The notes below the pieces were generated by a model that worked only from the letters and a program-made list of their open reading frames with translations, made no database searches and was not told the origin of the DNA. The translations under genes were made by a program, and so were the position numbers. Shown in pieces: positions 1 to 5,185 of a stretch of 5,368 nucleotides of DNA (positions are counted from its first letter, which is position 1; every line of letters begins with the position of its first letter). Source of the DNA: Ahrensia sp. (GTDB taxonomy: Bacteria > Pseudomonadota > Alphaproteobacteria > Rhizobiales > Rhizobiaceae); the NCBI GenBank assembly GCA_024639025.1, contig JAHEJF010000171.1, positions 1 through 5,368 of the forward strand, read 5' to 3'.

Positions 1-495
1 TCCGATTGCGCCGGAAGCACCGTAGATCAAGCACCTCTGCCTCTTGGTGAGTTGGCCTGTCGTCGCATCGGCGTACCAGGCACCCTCACCGACCACAGCC
101 TCGTGGAAGGGCAGGTCGCCCGCAATCTGCGCGACGGCTCCCTTGGCAGGTACGCATATATACTCGGCATGACCGCCAAAAATGTCCGGTGATATGCCAA
201 ATACGCGATCACCGATCTTAAATCCGGTTGCATTATCGCCAAGCGCATCGACGACACCGGCGAAATCCATGCCGAGTGTTCGCATCTTTGGTCGAAACAG
301 CCCGGTCATGACGCGTGCGAAGAACGGATGCGCCCTCAAAGTGGCGGTATCCGTGCGGGAGACCGTTGAGGCGCACACGCGTATTCTGATCTCGCCGTCA
401 ACCGGTTGGGGGCATGGCACGTTGCCAATCGACAATGTATCAGGCGTACCATACCGATCGAACACGACGGCTTTCATCTCGGTTTTACTGTCCAT
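1..495 (-). CDS. NAD(P)-dependent quinone oxidoreductase-like MDR dehydrogenase, partial (C-terminal part outside window)
   Basis: The first 165 codons are visible and the frame stays open to the window edge. The N-terminal GroES-like catalytic domain begins with MKAVVFDRYG (residues 7-16). It continues with GMDFAGVV (75-82), GFKIGDRVFG (91-100) and GGHAEY (107-112). The last visible residues, IYGASGAIG (157-165), are the first strand and glycine-rich turn of the Rossmann nucleotide-binding domain. The usual catalytic-zinc cysteine is replaced (STVSRTD, 43-49) and the cysteine-rich structural-zinc lobe is absent. This places it with the zinc-independent NADPH quinone oxidoreductase branch of the MDR superfamily, soluble enzymes that reduce quinones or activated alkenes; the substrate cannot be told. 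The start could be the ATG at 495 or the one at 477 (residue 7, nearer the family's usual start); neither has a clear Shine-Dalgarno. It follows the hypothetical gene on the same strand by 113 bp, so co-transcription is possible but unproven. Confidence 0.88.
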   Translation of the reverse strand, partial: MDSKTEMKAVVFDRYGTPDTLSIGNVPCPQPVDGEIRIRVCASTVSRTDTATLRAHPFFARVMTGLFRPKMRTLGMDFAGVVDALGDNATGFKIGDRVFGISPDIFGGHAEYICVPAKGAVAQIAGDLPFHEAVVGEGAWYADATTGQLTKRQRCLIYGASGAIG

Positions 496-521
496 GCAAC
501 AAGCGTAGCAGCGTGTCGCCC

Positions 522-533
522 GATTGCGCAATC
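522..533. promoter_or_regulatory. 12-bp perfect palindrome upstream of the MDR gene
   Basis: GATTGCGCAATC is a perfect palindrome 26 bp before the upstream ATG of the MDR dehydrogenase (495). The position suits an operator for a dimeric regulator, but no known regulator is recognised. About one perfect 12-bp palindrome is expected by chance in a window of this size, so the support is mainly positional. Confidence 0.25.
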
Positions 534-562
534 ATGGGATTGATACTGCCGCGCAAAAGCGG

Positions 563-583
563 CCTTTCACCGGTGATGAAAGG
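563..583 (-). terminator. Weak stem-loop after the hypothetical gene, possible terminator
   Basis: Read on the minus strand, CCTTTCA and TGAAAGG can form a 7-bp stem with a 7-nt loop, 26 bp after the stop codon of the hypothetical protein gene. The sequence following it on that strand has only four T in a GC-rich context and a second short stem (GCCGC/GCGGC, 548-563). It could be a poor intrinsic terminator or just an intergenic hairpin in a read-through transcript to the MDR gene. Confidence 0.25.
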
Positions 584-608
584 GCAGATATCGGCAATGA
601 AATCAAAC

Positions 609-1325
609 TCAGGGCGGTCCCGTCTGGGCATAGTGCGCCAGATTGTGGCACTCGATCAGAAGATCATCGACCGGGTGGGTGCGTCGCTTGCGGGAGCCGG
701 GCGGTGCGCCCGGGCGCATCGGCGGTACACATCCCGGACCGGCGGGCAAGTGTCTGCGTCGGCGTTCGGACCGGGCCAGCCGCCGTGCCTGTTTGGGCAG
801 GGTGCGCGCTGCATGCTCGAGCGCCCTGAGGCGTTTGATCAAATGGATCGCATTGATTGGCCTGTCCGGGAGTGCGCCAACGCGCATATCCCGTGCAGGT
901 TCGATCAGGCCGGGAACTGAAATGCGCGGCATGATCTGGCAGGTGTCAACAGGTGCGTCCTCGACCCCGATTTCAAACCGCTTGCGTGGATCATAGAGCC
1001 TGAACAGGGGCACGGGTTCGGACTTGCTGCACCCAAAGCCAGCAAAATCGGGCAGGGGCGTTTGGCGTTGCGGCGCTGTCAGCTGGATGCCGCGTGCGGC
1101 GATCACGATCAGGCGGCGCAGGGCGGATTCGGCCGGGCGCAACAGGTGCAGGATCGCGCGGCAAGTCTGGCGAGACAATGTTTGGCGAGACACCATTTGG
1201 CGCGGCAGGGCAAGCGGCCTGCCCGAAACCTTGCCGCCAGCCTCCAACCCGGCCAGGGCGAGCAACAGCGCGATGATTTCCATCAATGCTGCCTGGTTCT
1301 TCTTGATAGCGGTTGGCCAGTCCAT
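609..1325 (-). CDS. Conserved hypothetical protein, alphaproteobacterial type, 238 residues
   Basis: I cannot assign a function. The ATG at 1325 is preceded by GAGG (complement of 1330-1333) 4 bp upstream, which supports this start; the stop is TGA at 609-611. Residues 11-29 (QAALMEIIALLLALAGLEA) form one hydrophobic helix that could be a membrane anchor or an amphipathic packing helix. A basic helical stretch follows, with LLRPAESALRRLIVIAARG at 61-79. Next come a DPRKRF motif (112-117), IMPRISVPGL (131-140), a strongly basic proline-rich section (164-215), and a C-terminal ECHNLA (225-230). From memory, the combination of LLRPAES.LRRLI, LYDPRKRF and a C-terminal ECH.LA recurs in uncharacterised alphaproteobacterial proteins; a database search should confirm this. 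No catalytic motif is recognised. Residues 41-55 carry a pentapeptide repeat (PRQMV, SRQTL, SRQTC). A nucleic-acid-binding or structural role would fit the charge but is only a guess. Confidence 0.72.
   Translation of the reverse strand: MDWPTAIKKNQAALMEIIALLLALAGLEAGGKVSGRPLALPRQMVSRQTLSRQTCRAILHLLRPAESALRRLIVIAARGIQLTAPQRQTPLPDFAGFGCSKSEPVPLFRLYDPRKRFEIGVEDAPVDTCQIMPRISVPGLIEPARDMRVGALPDRPINAIHLIKRLRALEHAARTLPKQARRLARSERRRRHLPAGPGCVPPMRPGAPPGSRKRRTHPVDDLLIECHNLAHYAQTGPP
1168..1212. repeat. Three imperfect 15-bp tandem units inside the hypothetical gene
   Basis: Units begin at 1168, 1183 and 1198. The first two share the 10-mer TGGCGAGACA and match at 12 of 15 positions; the third starts TGGCGCGGCA and is more diverged. 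The period is a multiple of three, so unit gain or loss keeps the frame. On the minus strand they encode PRQMV, SRQTL and SRQTC (residues 41-55). Confidence 0.55.
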
Positions 1326-1401
1326 AGCACCTCACTGTTCAGCCAAGTATTATGGGGCAGGTGTGAAGGGGGTGGATAAGTTTTTTTTGGGGGTAGCAAA
1401 T

Positions 1402-1523
1402 CACAACGTGTTTGCGACCAAGCTTGTCAGTTCTGTTCCGCAGCTTTTGGCCAATTTGCGGAACCCCCAATTGGCGTACAGACAGGGCGTGTCTTGATTG
1501 TGGCGCTGTGAGATCACGTTGTG
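1402..1523. repeat. Spaced 9-bp inverted repeat (CACAACGTG / CACGTTGTG)
   Basis: CACAACGTG at 1402-1410 is the exact reverse complement of CACGTTGTG at 1515-1523. The match extends to 10 of 11 bases when the next two positions are included. The arms lie 104 bp apart and enclose the hairpin pair at 1435-1475. They could be two operator half-sites for DNA looping, the ends of a small decayed element, or coincidence. Confidence 0.3.
1435..1475. repeat. Two overlapping, mutually exclusive inverted repeats
   Basis: GTTCCGCA (1435-1442) pairs with TGCGGAAC (1457-1464) around a 14-nt loop. GCCAATT (1450-1456) pairs with AATTGGC (1469-1475) around a 12-nt loop. The second left arm lies in the first loop and the second loop contains the first right arm, so only one can form at a time. 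The short palindromes TTGGCCAA (1447-1454) and CCAATTGG (1467-1474) are nested inside. The function is unknown; operator sites or a leader-type RNA switch are both possible. Confidence 0.4.
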
Positions 1524-1577
1524 GTGCTTCAAGATGACCGATGACCCGTTGAAAATCCGGCACTCACTCCAATCCAT

Positions 1578-1609
1578 CTGGTCCCAAGTCATCCAGATTC
1601 TGGACCTAT
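1578..1609 (+). promoter_or_regulatory. Candidate TauR-type direct-repeat operator upstream of tpa
   Basis: CTGGTCCCAA (1578-1587) and CTGGACCTAT (1600-1609) are direct repeats whose starts are 22 bp apart, about two helical turns. In Rhodobacter capsulatus the MocR/GntR-type activator TauR is reported to bind direct repeats close to CTGGACYTAA before tpa (recalled, not checked). The downstream copy matches this at 9 of 10 positions and the upstream copy at 8 of 10. The pair lies about 105 to 135 bp before the tpa start codon and upstream of the candidate promoter, as expected for an activator. A short palindrome (CCAGA/TCTGG, 1593-1603) overlaps the second copy. Confidence 0.5.
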
Positions 1610-1653
1610 CGGTTTTATCCCGTTGGCATGAAGATGGCTGACCCACTGCCGGA

Positions 1654-1681
1654 TTGGCCGCGCTGGGCGTGCTCATAAAAT
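1654..1681 (+). promoter_or_regulatory. Candidate sigma-70-type promoter for tpa
   Basis: TTGGCC (1654-1659) and TAAAAT (1676-1681) are separated by 16 bp. Transcription would start near 1688, leaving a leader of about 27 nt that contains GGAG (1704-1707) correctly spaced to the ATG at 1715. The -35 match is only fair, consistent with a promoter needing an activator bound upstream. Confidence 0.35.
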
Positions 1682-1714
1682 CTTTTTGGGCCCTGTTCCC
1701 AATGGAGTTGCGTC

Positions 1715-3100
1715 ATGAACGTCAAACAAAACATCAATGATTATTCTTCGGTTGTCGAAAACGACCGCAATCACATCTGGCATCATCTCAGCCAGCACAA
1801 GAAATATGAAACTGTCGATCCCCTTGTTATCATCGAAGGCAAGGGCATGCGTGTCTGGAACCAGGCGGGGCGCGAGCATCTGGATGCGGTGTCCGGCGGC
1901 GTCTGGACCGTCAATGTCGGCTATGGTCGCACAAAGATCGCCGATGCGGTGCGTGACCAGCTGGTCAAGATGAACTATTTCGCCGGCGCTATGGGCACGA
2001 TACCTGGCGCGAACTTTGCGGAACGCCTGATTGAAAAAATGCCGGGCATGAGCCGGGTCTATTATTCAAATTCGGGTTCTGAGGCCAATGAAAAGGCCTA
2101 TAAAATTGTTCGACAGCTTTCGCATCAGAAACATGGTGGCAAGAAGCACAAGATCTTGTTCCGCGAGCGCGATTATCACGGCACAACGATAACGGCGCTT
2201 TCATCGGGCGGACACACGCAGCGCGGCGCGGCTTACGGGCCGTTCACACCGGGTTTTGTCTCCGTACCGCACTGTCTTGAATACCGCTCACAATGGGGTG
2301 ACGTTGAGGATTACGGCGTCCGCGCTGCCAATGCGATCGAAGAAGTGATTCTGCGCGAAGGTGCCGACACTGTTGGCGGGCTTATTCTTGAGCCGATCAC
2401 CGCTGGTGGCGGGGTTATCGTACCGCCCCAAGGCTATTGGGACCGTGTGCAGGAAATCTGTAAAAAATACGATATCATTCTCATTATCGATGAAGTGGTT
2501 TGCGGCATGGGCCGTACGGGAACTTGGTTCGGCTATCAGCACTATGGCATCCAGCCCGACATCGTAACCATGGCCAAGGGCGTGGCATCCGGCTATGCGG
2601 CCATTAGTTGCACAGTGACGACTGAAGCCCTGTTCAACGAATTCAAGTCGAACGCTGATGATCCAATGAGCTATTTCCGCGATATATCAACCTTTGGCGG
2701 TTGCACTGCTGGGCCAACAGCAGCGCTGGCCAATTTGGAAATTTTGGAAGAAGAAAACCTTCTCGCAAACACCACGGCAATGGGCGATTACATGCTCGAT
2801 GCGCTCGAAGGCCTGAAAGCCAAGCATGCCATGGTTGGCGATGTGCGCGGTAAAGGGTTGTTCACCGGTGTTGAACTGGTCGCAGATCGTGACAGCAAAG
2901 CACCAATGGATGAAAGCGTGGTTCAGGCCGTGGTTGCTGATTGCTTCAAGGAAAGCGCGGTTGTCATCGGCGCGACGAACCGCTCGTTCGAAGGATTCAA
3001 CAACACATTGTGCTTCTCACCGGCGCTGATTGCGACCAAGGATGATATTGACGAAATCATCAATGCGGTGGATGGTGCATTAACACGCGTTGTCAACTAA
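1715..3100 (+). CDS. tpa: Taurine--pyruvate aminotransferase (class III PLP-dependent)
   Basis: Transfers the amino group of taurine to pyruvate, giving sulfoacetaldehyde and alanine (EC 2.6.1.77), the first step of dissimilatory taurine use in the cytoplasm. The 461-residue product is full length for the family. Fold-type I, class III features are in order: substrate-pocket region LDAVSGGVWTVNVGYG (56-71), PLP-phosphate loop SNSGSEAN (118-125), cofactor-stacking DYHGTT (153-158), LEPITAGGGV (225-234), IIDEV with the PLP-nitrogen Asp259, TMAKGVASGY with Schiff-base Lys288, and STFGG (325-329) for the second phosphate contact. Long stretches, including WHHLSQHK near the start and LCFSPALIATKDDID near the end, match Tpa proteins of roseobacters and paracocci as I remember them. 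The start has GGAG 7 bp upstream. TauR-like repeats lie upstream and a terminator follows directly, so it appears monocistronic. No tauABC, tauR, xsc or ald gene is visible. A close paralogue acting on hypotaurine or another omega-amine is the main alternative. Confidence 0.93.
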   Translation: MNVKQNINDYSSVVENDRNHIWHHLSQHKKYETVDPLVIIEGKGMRVWNQAGREHLDAVSGGVWTVNVGYGRTKIADAVRDQLVKMNYFAGAMGTIPGANFAERLIEKMPGMSRVYYSNSGSEANEKAYKIVRQLSHQKHGGKKHKILFRERDYHGTTITALSSGGHTQRGAAYGPFTPGFVSVPHCLEYRSQWGDVEDYGVRAANAIEEVILREGADTVGGLILEPITAGGGVIVPPQGYWDRVQEICKKYDIILIIDEVVCGMGRTGTWFGYQHYGIQPDIVTMAKGVASGYAAISCTVTTEALFNEFKSNADDPMSYFRDISTFGGCTAGPTAALANLEILEEENLLANTTAMGDYMLDALEGLKAKHAMVGDVRGKGLFTGVELVADRDSKAPMDESVVQAVVADCFKESAVVIGATNRSFEGFNNTLCFSPALIATKDDIDEIINAVDGALTRVVN

Positions 3101-3108
3101 GTCTCAAG

Positions 3109-3131
3109 GGGCTCCTGTTGACGAGGAGCCC
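3109..3131. repeat. First hairpin after tpa
   Basis: GGGCTCC (3109-3115) and GGAGCCC (3125-3131) form a perfect 7-bp stem starting 9 bp after the tpa stop codon, with a 9-nt loop that may close by one more T-A pair. It has no T-tract of its own. It lies just before the terminator hairpin and shares GGGCTC/GAGCCC arm sequence with it, so arms could pair alternatively. It may pause transcription, protect the mRNA end, or act on minus-strand transcripts. Confidence 0.55.
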
Positions 3132-3139
3132 ATGGCTCC

Positions 3140-3171
3140 AGAGCCCGGTTGGCAGGCCGGGCTCTTTTGTT
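3140..3171 (+). terminator. Intrinsic terminator of tpa
   Basis: AGAGCCCGG (3140-3148) pairs perfectly with CCGGGCTCT (3157-3165) around an 8-nt loop, followed by TTTGTT. A GC-rich 9-bp stem with a T-tract is a textbook rho-independent terminator for the plus strand. Its T-tract runs into the stop codon of the convergent SGNH hydrolase gene (TAA, complement of 3170-3172). Confidence 0.85.
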
Positions 3172-3961
3172 ATCCGGATTTCAGATCTGATTGGCCGGCG
3201 GTCAGTTGGTCGCTGACCTTGACCAGGTTTTCGACCTCATCGGCGAGGATATAATCAACCAGATGCTTGCCCCAGATGCGGTAGCCTTCGGGGCCGGCAT
3301 GAAAGCCGTCGCGGGCAAAGCCAACTTCTGTTTCAACCGGCACTGGTTCGGAATAGATCACGCCGCGCTCATGGCATAATTGCCCGCCCTCGTGGTTGAT
3401 CAATTTTGTGCGTGCCGCAAGAATCTTCGCGAGTTGCCCTGGCAGGGCAGGAAATCCAGTCATGTCTGGGACGGGTGTCCAGATAATTTTGGCGTTTGGG
3501 TATCGTGTCCGCAAAGCATAGAGCAGCGTGCCGAAGGTTTGCTTGAAAGTCGAAATCGCGTGGAAATTTTTCATGTCATTGATGCCAACCGCCAGGATAA
3601 CATGGGTGAAATCACGTTCTTCGATATGCGGCAGAACAAAGTCGCGCAGATCAGCGGCAGTGGCGGAATTATTGCCTGCCGCGCGCCATTTGACAGCACG
3701 GCCGGTCTTTTGATGCACCTTGTCGGCAATGTTGTAGGCAAAGGTGTGCTCAAGGCGCTCCATGCCAACGCTGGCGACGGAGCTGTCGCCTATGACTAGC
3801 AATTTGAAGCCCGGTTCCTTGCTGCCCAGTTTGCCGGTTGGTGGAACATTTGGCGGCAAGAGCCGCTCGATGCGCTGGCGCAGGCGCACACCCTGCCAGA
3901 TATAGACCGGCAACATGATCCAGGTGAAAAGCGACAATCTGGTTTTGGACATCAAACGCAT
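3170..3961 (-). CDS. SGNH/GDSL-family hydrolase with N-terminal membrane segment
   Basis: A 263-residue serine esterase/lipase-type protein. All four SGNH blocks are present: block I VIGDSSVAS with nucleophile Ser60, block II Gly96 in AAGNNSATA, block III GIND with Asn128, and block V DGFHAGPEGY with Asp218 and His221 completing the triad. A hydrophobic segment at about residues 9-23 (LSLFTWIMLPVYIWQ), preceded by MRLMSKTR and followed by RLRQR, suggests a signal anchor or uncleaved signal; no lipobox or clear cleavage site is seen. Known family members hydrolyse acyl esters, including lipids and O-acetyl groups on sugars; the substrate here is unknown. The start at 3961 is the longest; Met4 (3952) is an alternative, and neither has a Shine-Dalgarno. 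The gene lies behind the aldolase terminator on the same strand, so it probably needs its own promoter, and it converges on tpa. No partner gene hints at the substrate. Confidence 0.88.
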   Translation of the reverse strand: MRLMSKTRLSLFTWIMLPVYIWQGVRLRQRIERLLPPNVPPTGKLGSKEPGFKLLVIGDSSVASVGMERLEHTFAYNIADKVHQKTGRAVKWRAAGNNSATAADLRDFVLPHIEERDFTHVILAVGINDMKNFHAISTFKQTFGTLLYALRTRYPNAKIIWTPVPDMTGFPALPGQLAKILAARTKLINHEGGQLCHERGVIYSEPVPVETEVGFARDGFHAGPEGYRIWGKHLVDYILADEVENLVKVSDQLTAGQSDLKSG

Positions 3962-3966
3962 ACAGT

Positions 3967-3995
3967 TTGGTATGCCGCGGACGCGTTGAAGACAA
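3967..3995 (-). promoter_or_regulatory. Weak candidate promoter for the SGNH hydrolase gene
   Basis: On the minus strand TTGTCT (complement of 3990-3995) and TACCAA (complement of 3967-3972) are 17 bp apart. The -10 match is poor. If used, transcription would begin at or within a few bases of the ATG at 3961, which would explain the missing Shine-Dalgarno by a leaderless message. Confidence 0.2.
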
Positions 3996-4002
3996 GAGGC
4001 TC

Positions 4003-4037
4003 AAAAACAAAACGCCCGCAGTCTCAGGCTGCGGGCG
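4003..4037 (-). terminator. Intrinsic terminator of the aldolase gene
   Basis: CGCCCGCAG (4013-4021) pairs perfectly with CTGCGGGCG (4029-4037) around a 7-nt loop. On the minus strand the stem is followed by TTTTGTTTTT (complement of 4003-4012). It lies 25 bp after the aldolase stop codon and separates that gene from the SGNH hydrolase gene 41 bp further on. Confidence 0.9.
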
Positions 4038-4062
4038 AGATGTCAAACAAGTTGAGTGTTGC

Positions 4063-5088
4063 TTATGCAGCCTGTTCAAAATCTTTGGCCCAAGCGCCCT
4101 GGCTGGCCAATCCGTTCATTTTGGCGCGGTGCGCAAAGGCGCGTTGGCCCGCGGCGACATTTTCACGCTTGCCCTGCCATGCCTGCAGAGCAGCGGCTTG
4201 CAAGGCGCGGCCATAAGAGAATGTGAGCGACCAGGGCAGGTCACCCAGTGCGTTCATCGCCGACAGGTGGGCTGTTGCTTCCTCGTCGGATTGCCCGCCA
4301 GACAGGAAGGCAATACCGGGAACAGCGTTTGGAACAGTCGCTTTCAAGACGTTTACTGTTTTCTCGGCCACTTCATCGACCGATGCCTTGCGGGCATTCT
4401 TGCCGTCGATCACCATGTTGGGCTTGAGCACCATGGCTTCGAGTTTGACCCGTGCCTCGGCCAGTTCATCAAACACGGTGTTGAGCACAAATTCGGTGAC
4501 CTCGGCACAGCGATCAATCGAGTGATCGCCTGGCGCACCATCCATCAGGACTTCGGGTTCGACAATGGGTACAATGCCGGCCTGCTGGCACAGGGCCGCA
4601 TAACGTGCAAGCGCCGTAGCATTGGCGCGCACAGCGCTTGGCGTTGGCAAATCGCGTGAGATCGAAATTACGCCGCGCCATTTTGCAAATCGTGCACCCG
4701 CATCATGGTAGTCGGAAAGGCGCTCGGCAAGGCTGTCGAGGCCTTCGGTGATTTTCTCGCCTTCATGCATCGGCAGTGGCTTGGCCCCCTTGTCAACCTT
4801 GATGCCCGGTATGGCGCCCGCCGCACGGATAATGTCGACCAGGGGCGTGCCGTCTGCGGCTTTCTGATACAAGGTCTCTTCAAAGAGAATGACGCCTGAG
4901 ATGGTGTCTTTCATCGCATCGGTCGTCCGGAAAAGCATTTCACGATAATCGCGTCTGTTGAGCTCAGTCGAGGGAACATGGATTGATTCCAGGCGCTTTT
5001 TAATTGTGCCGGTTGATTCATCGGCAGCAAGAATGCCTTGGCCGGGCTGAACCATGGCGACGGCGATATCTTCAATACGATCTGACAT
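4063..5088 (-). CDS. fbaB: Class I fructose-1,6-bisphosphate aldolase (Schiff-base type)
   Basis: Reversibly cleaves fructose 1,6-bisphosphate to dihydroxyacetone phosphate and glyceraldehyde 3-phosphate (EC 4.1.2.13) in the cytoplasm, for glycolysis, gluconeogenesis or the Calvin cycle. The 341-residue product is colinear with animal-type class I aldolases, not the metal-dependent class II. Active-site equivalents are visible: Asp24 in ILAADESTGTI, Lys99 in IKVDKG, Lys136 in FAKWRGV, Glu177 and Glu179 in IVPIVEPEVL, Schiff-base Lys222 in MVLKPNMV, Ser263 in FLSGGQSDEEA, and Arg293 in SYGRALQ. It ends in DFEQAA, without the C-terminal tyrosine tail of vertebrate aldolases. The start at 5088 has GGAGAG (complement of 5094-5099) 5 bp upstream. 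A strong terminator follows, so it looks monocistronic. An AT-rich promoter region with a long inverted repeat precedes it and suggests a dedicated repressor or activator. The symbol follows rhizobial usage; this is not the E. coli FbaB (DhnA-type) family, and fda is also used. Confidence 0.96.
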   Translation of the reverse strand: MSDRIEDIAVAMVQPGQGILAADESTGTIKKRLESIHVPSTELNRRDYREMLFRTTDAMKDTISGVILFEETLYQKAADGTPLVDIIRAAGAIPGIKVDKGAKPLPMHEGEKITEGLDSLAERLSDYHDAGARFAKWRGVISISRDLPTPSAVRANATALARYAALCQQAGIVPIVEPEVLMDGAPGDHSIDRCAEVTEFVLNTVFDELAEARVKLEAMVLKPNMVIDGKNARKASVDEVAEKTVNVLKATVPNAVPGIAFLSGGQSDEEATAHLSAMNALGDLPWSLTFSYGRALQAAALQAWQGKRENVAAGQRAFAHRAKMNGLASQGAWAKDFEQAA

Positions 5089-5158
5089 TTGGGCTCTCCA
5101 GTTTTGATTCTGCAGAACGCATAAATGACAAATTCAAAAATTTAAACAGGGCTTAAAT

Positions 5159-5185
5159 ATATTAAAACGATTAAATTTTATTCAA
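5159..5185 (-). promoter_or_regulatory. Candidate aldolase promoter overlapping the inverted repeat
   Basis: On the minus strand TTGAAT (complement of 5180-5185) is followed after 15 bp by TAATAT (complement of 5159-5164), or after 18 bp by TATATT (complement of 5156-5161). Either places transcription start near 5150, about 60 bp before the ATG. The stretch is very AT-rich, so other registers are possible. Confidence 0.4.

Larger units (their letters stand above)
1326..1714. other. 389-bp divergent intergenic region between the hypothetical gene and tpa
   Basis: No gene is supported here. Two minus-strand open frames (91 residues from 1676, and 74 residues from a GTG at 1563) resemble no protein I recognise, and the first has no ribosome binding site and overlaps the candidate tpa promoter. 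The region holds inverted repeats at 1402-1523 and 1435-1475, a run of eight T then five G (1381-1393), regulator-like direct repeats (1578-1609), a candidate promoter (1654-1681), and the tpa ribosome binding site GGAG (1704-1707, 7 bp before the ATG). Confidence 0.6.

Noticed and set aside
1372..1379. DnaA-box-like TTATCCAC on the minus strand
   Set aside because: A single 8-of-9 match with no cluster, AT-rich unwinding region or replication gene nearby; chance occurrence is likely.
1381..1393. T-run followed by G-run as an intrinsic terminator
   Set aside because: No stem-loop lies directly upstream of the T-run on the plus strand and no gene ends there.
414..1497. Several plus-strand open frames opposite the MDR and hypothetical genes
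   Set aside because: GC-rich antisense shadows that overlap one another, with low-complexity Arg/Gly/Ala-rich translations.
1339..1563. Minus-strand open frame of 74 codons with a GTG start
   Set aside because: The composition is unremarkable, no family is recognised, the GGAG is only 3 bp from the GTG, and it runs through the hairpins and homopolymer tract. Kept only as a possibility in the finding on the gap.
1401..1676. Minus-strand open frame of 91 codons in the gap before tpa
   Set aside because: No ribosome binding site at the start, no recognisable protein features, and it overlaps the candidate tpa promoter and regulator repeats.
3380..3799. Plus-strand open frame of 139 codons opposite the SGNH hydrolase gene
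   Set aside because: Antisense shadow of a gene with all four catalytic blocks; no own ribosome binding site or domain.
3967..4659. Long plus-strand open frame (230 codons) opposite the aldolase gene
   Set aside because: It is a shadow frame antisense to a well-supported aldolase gene, and its translation resembles no family.
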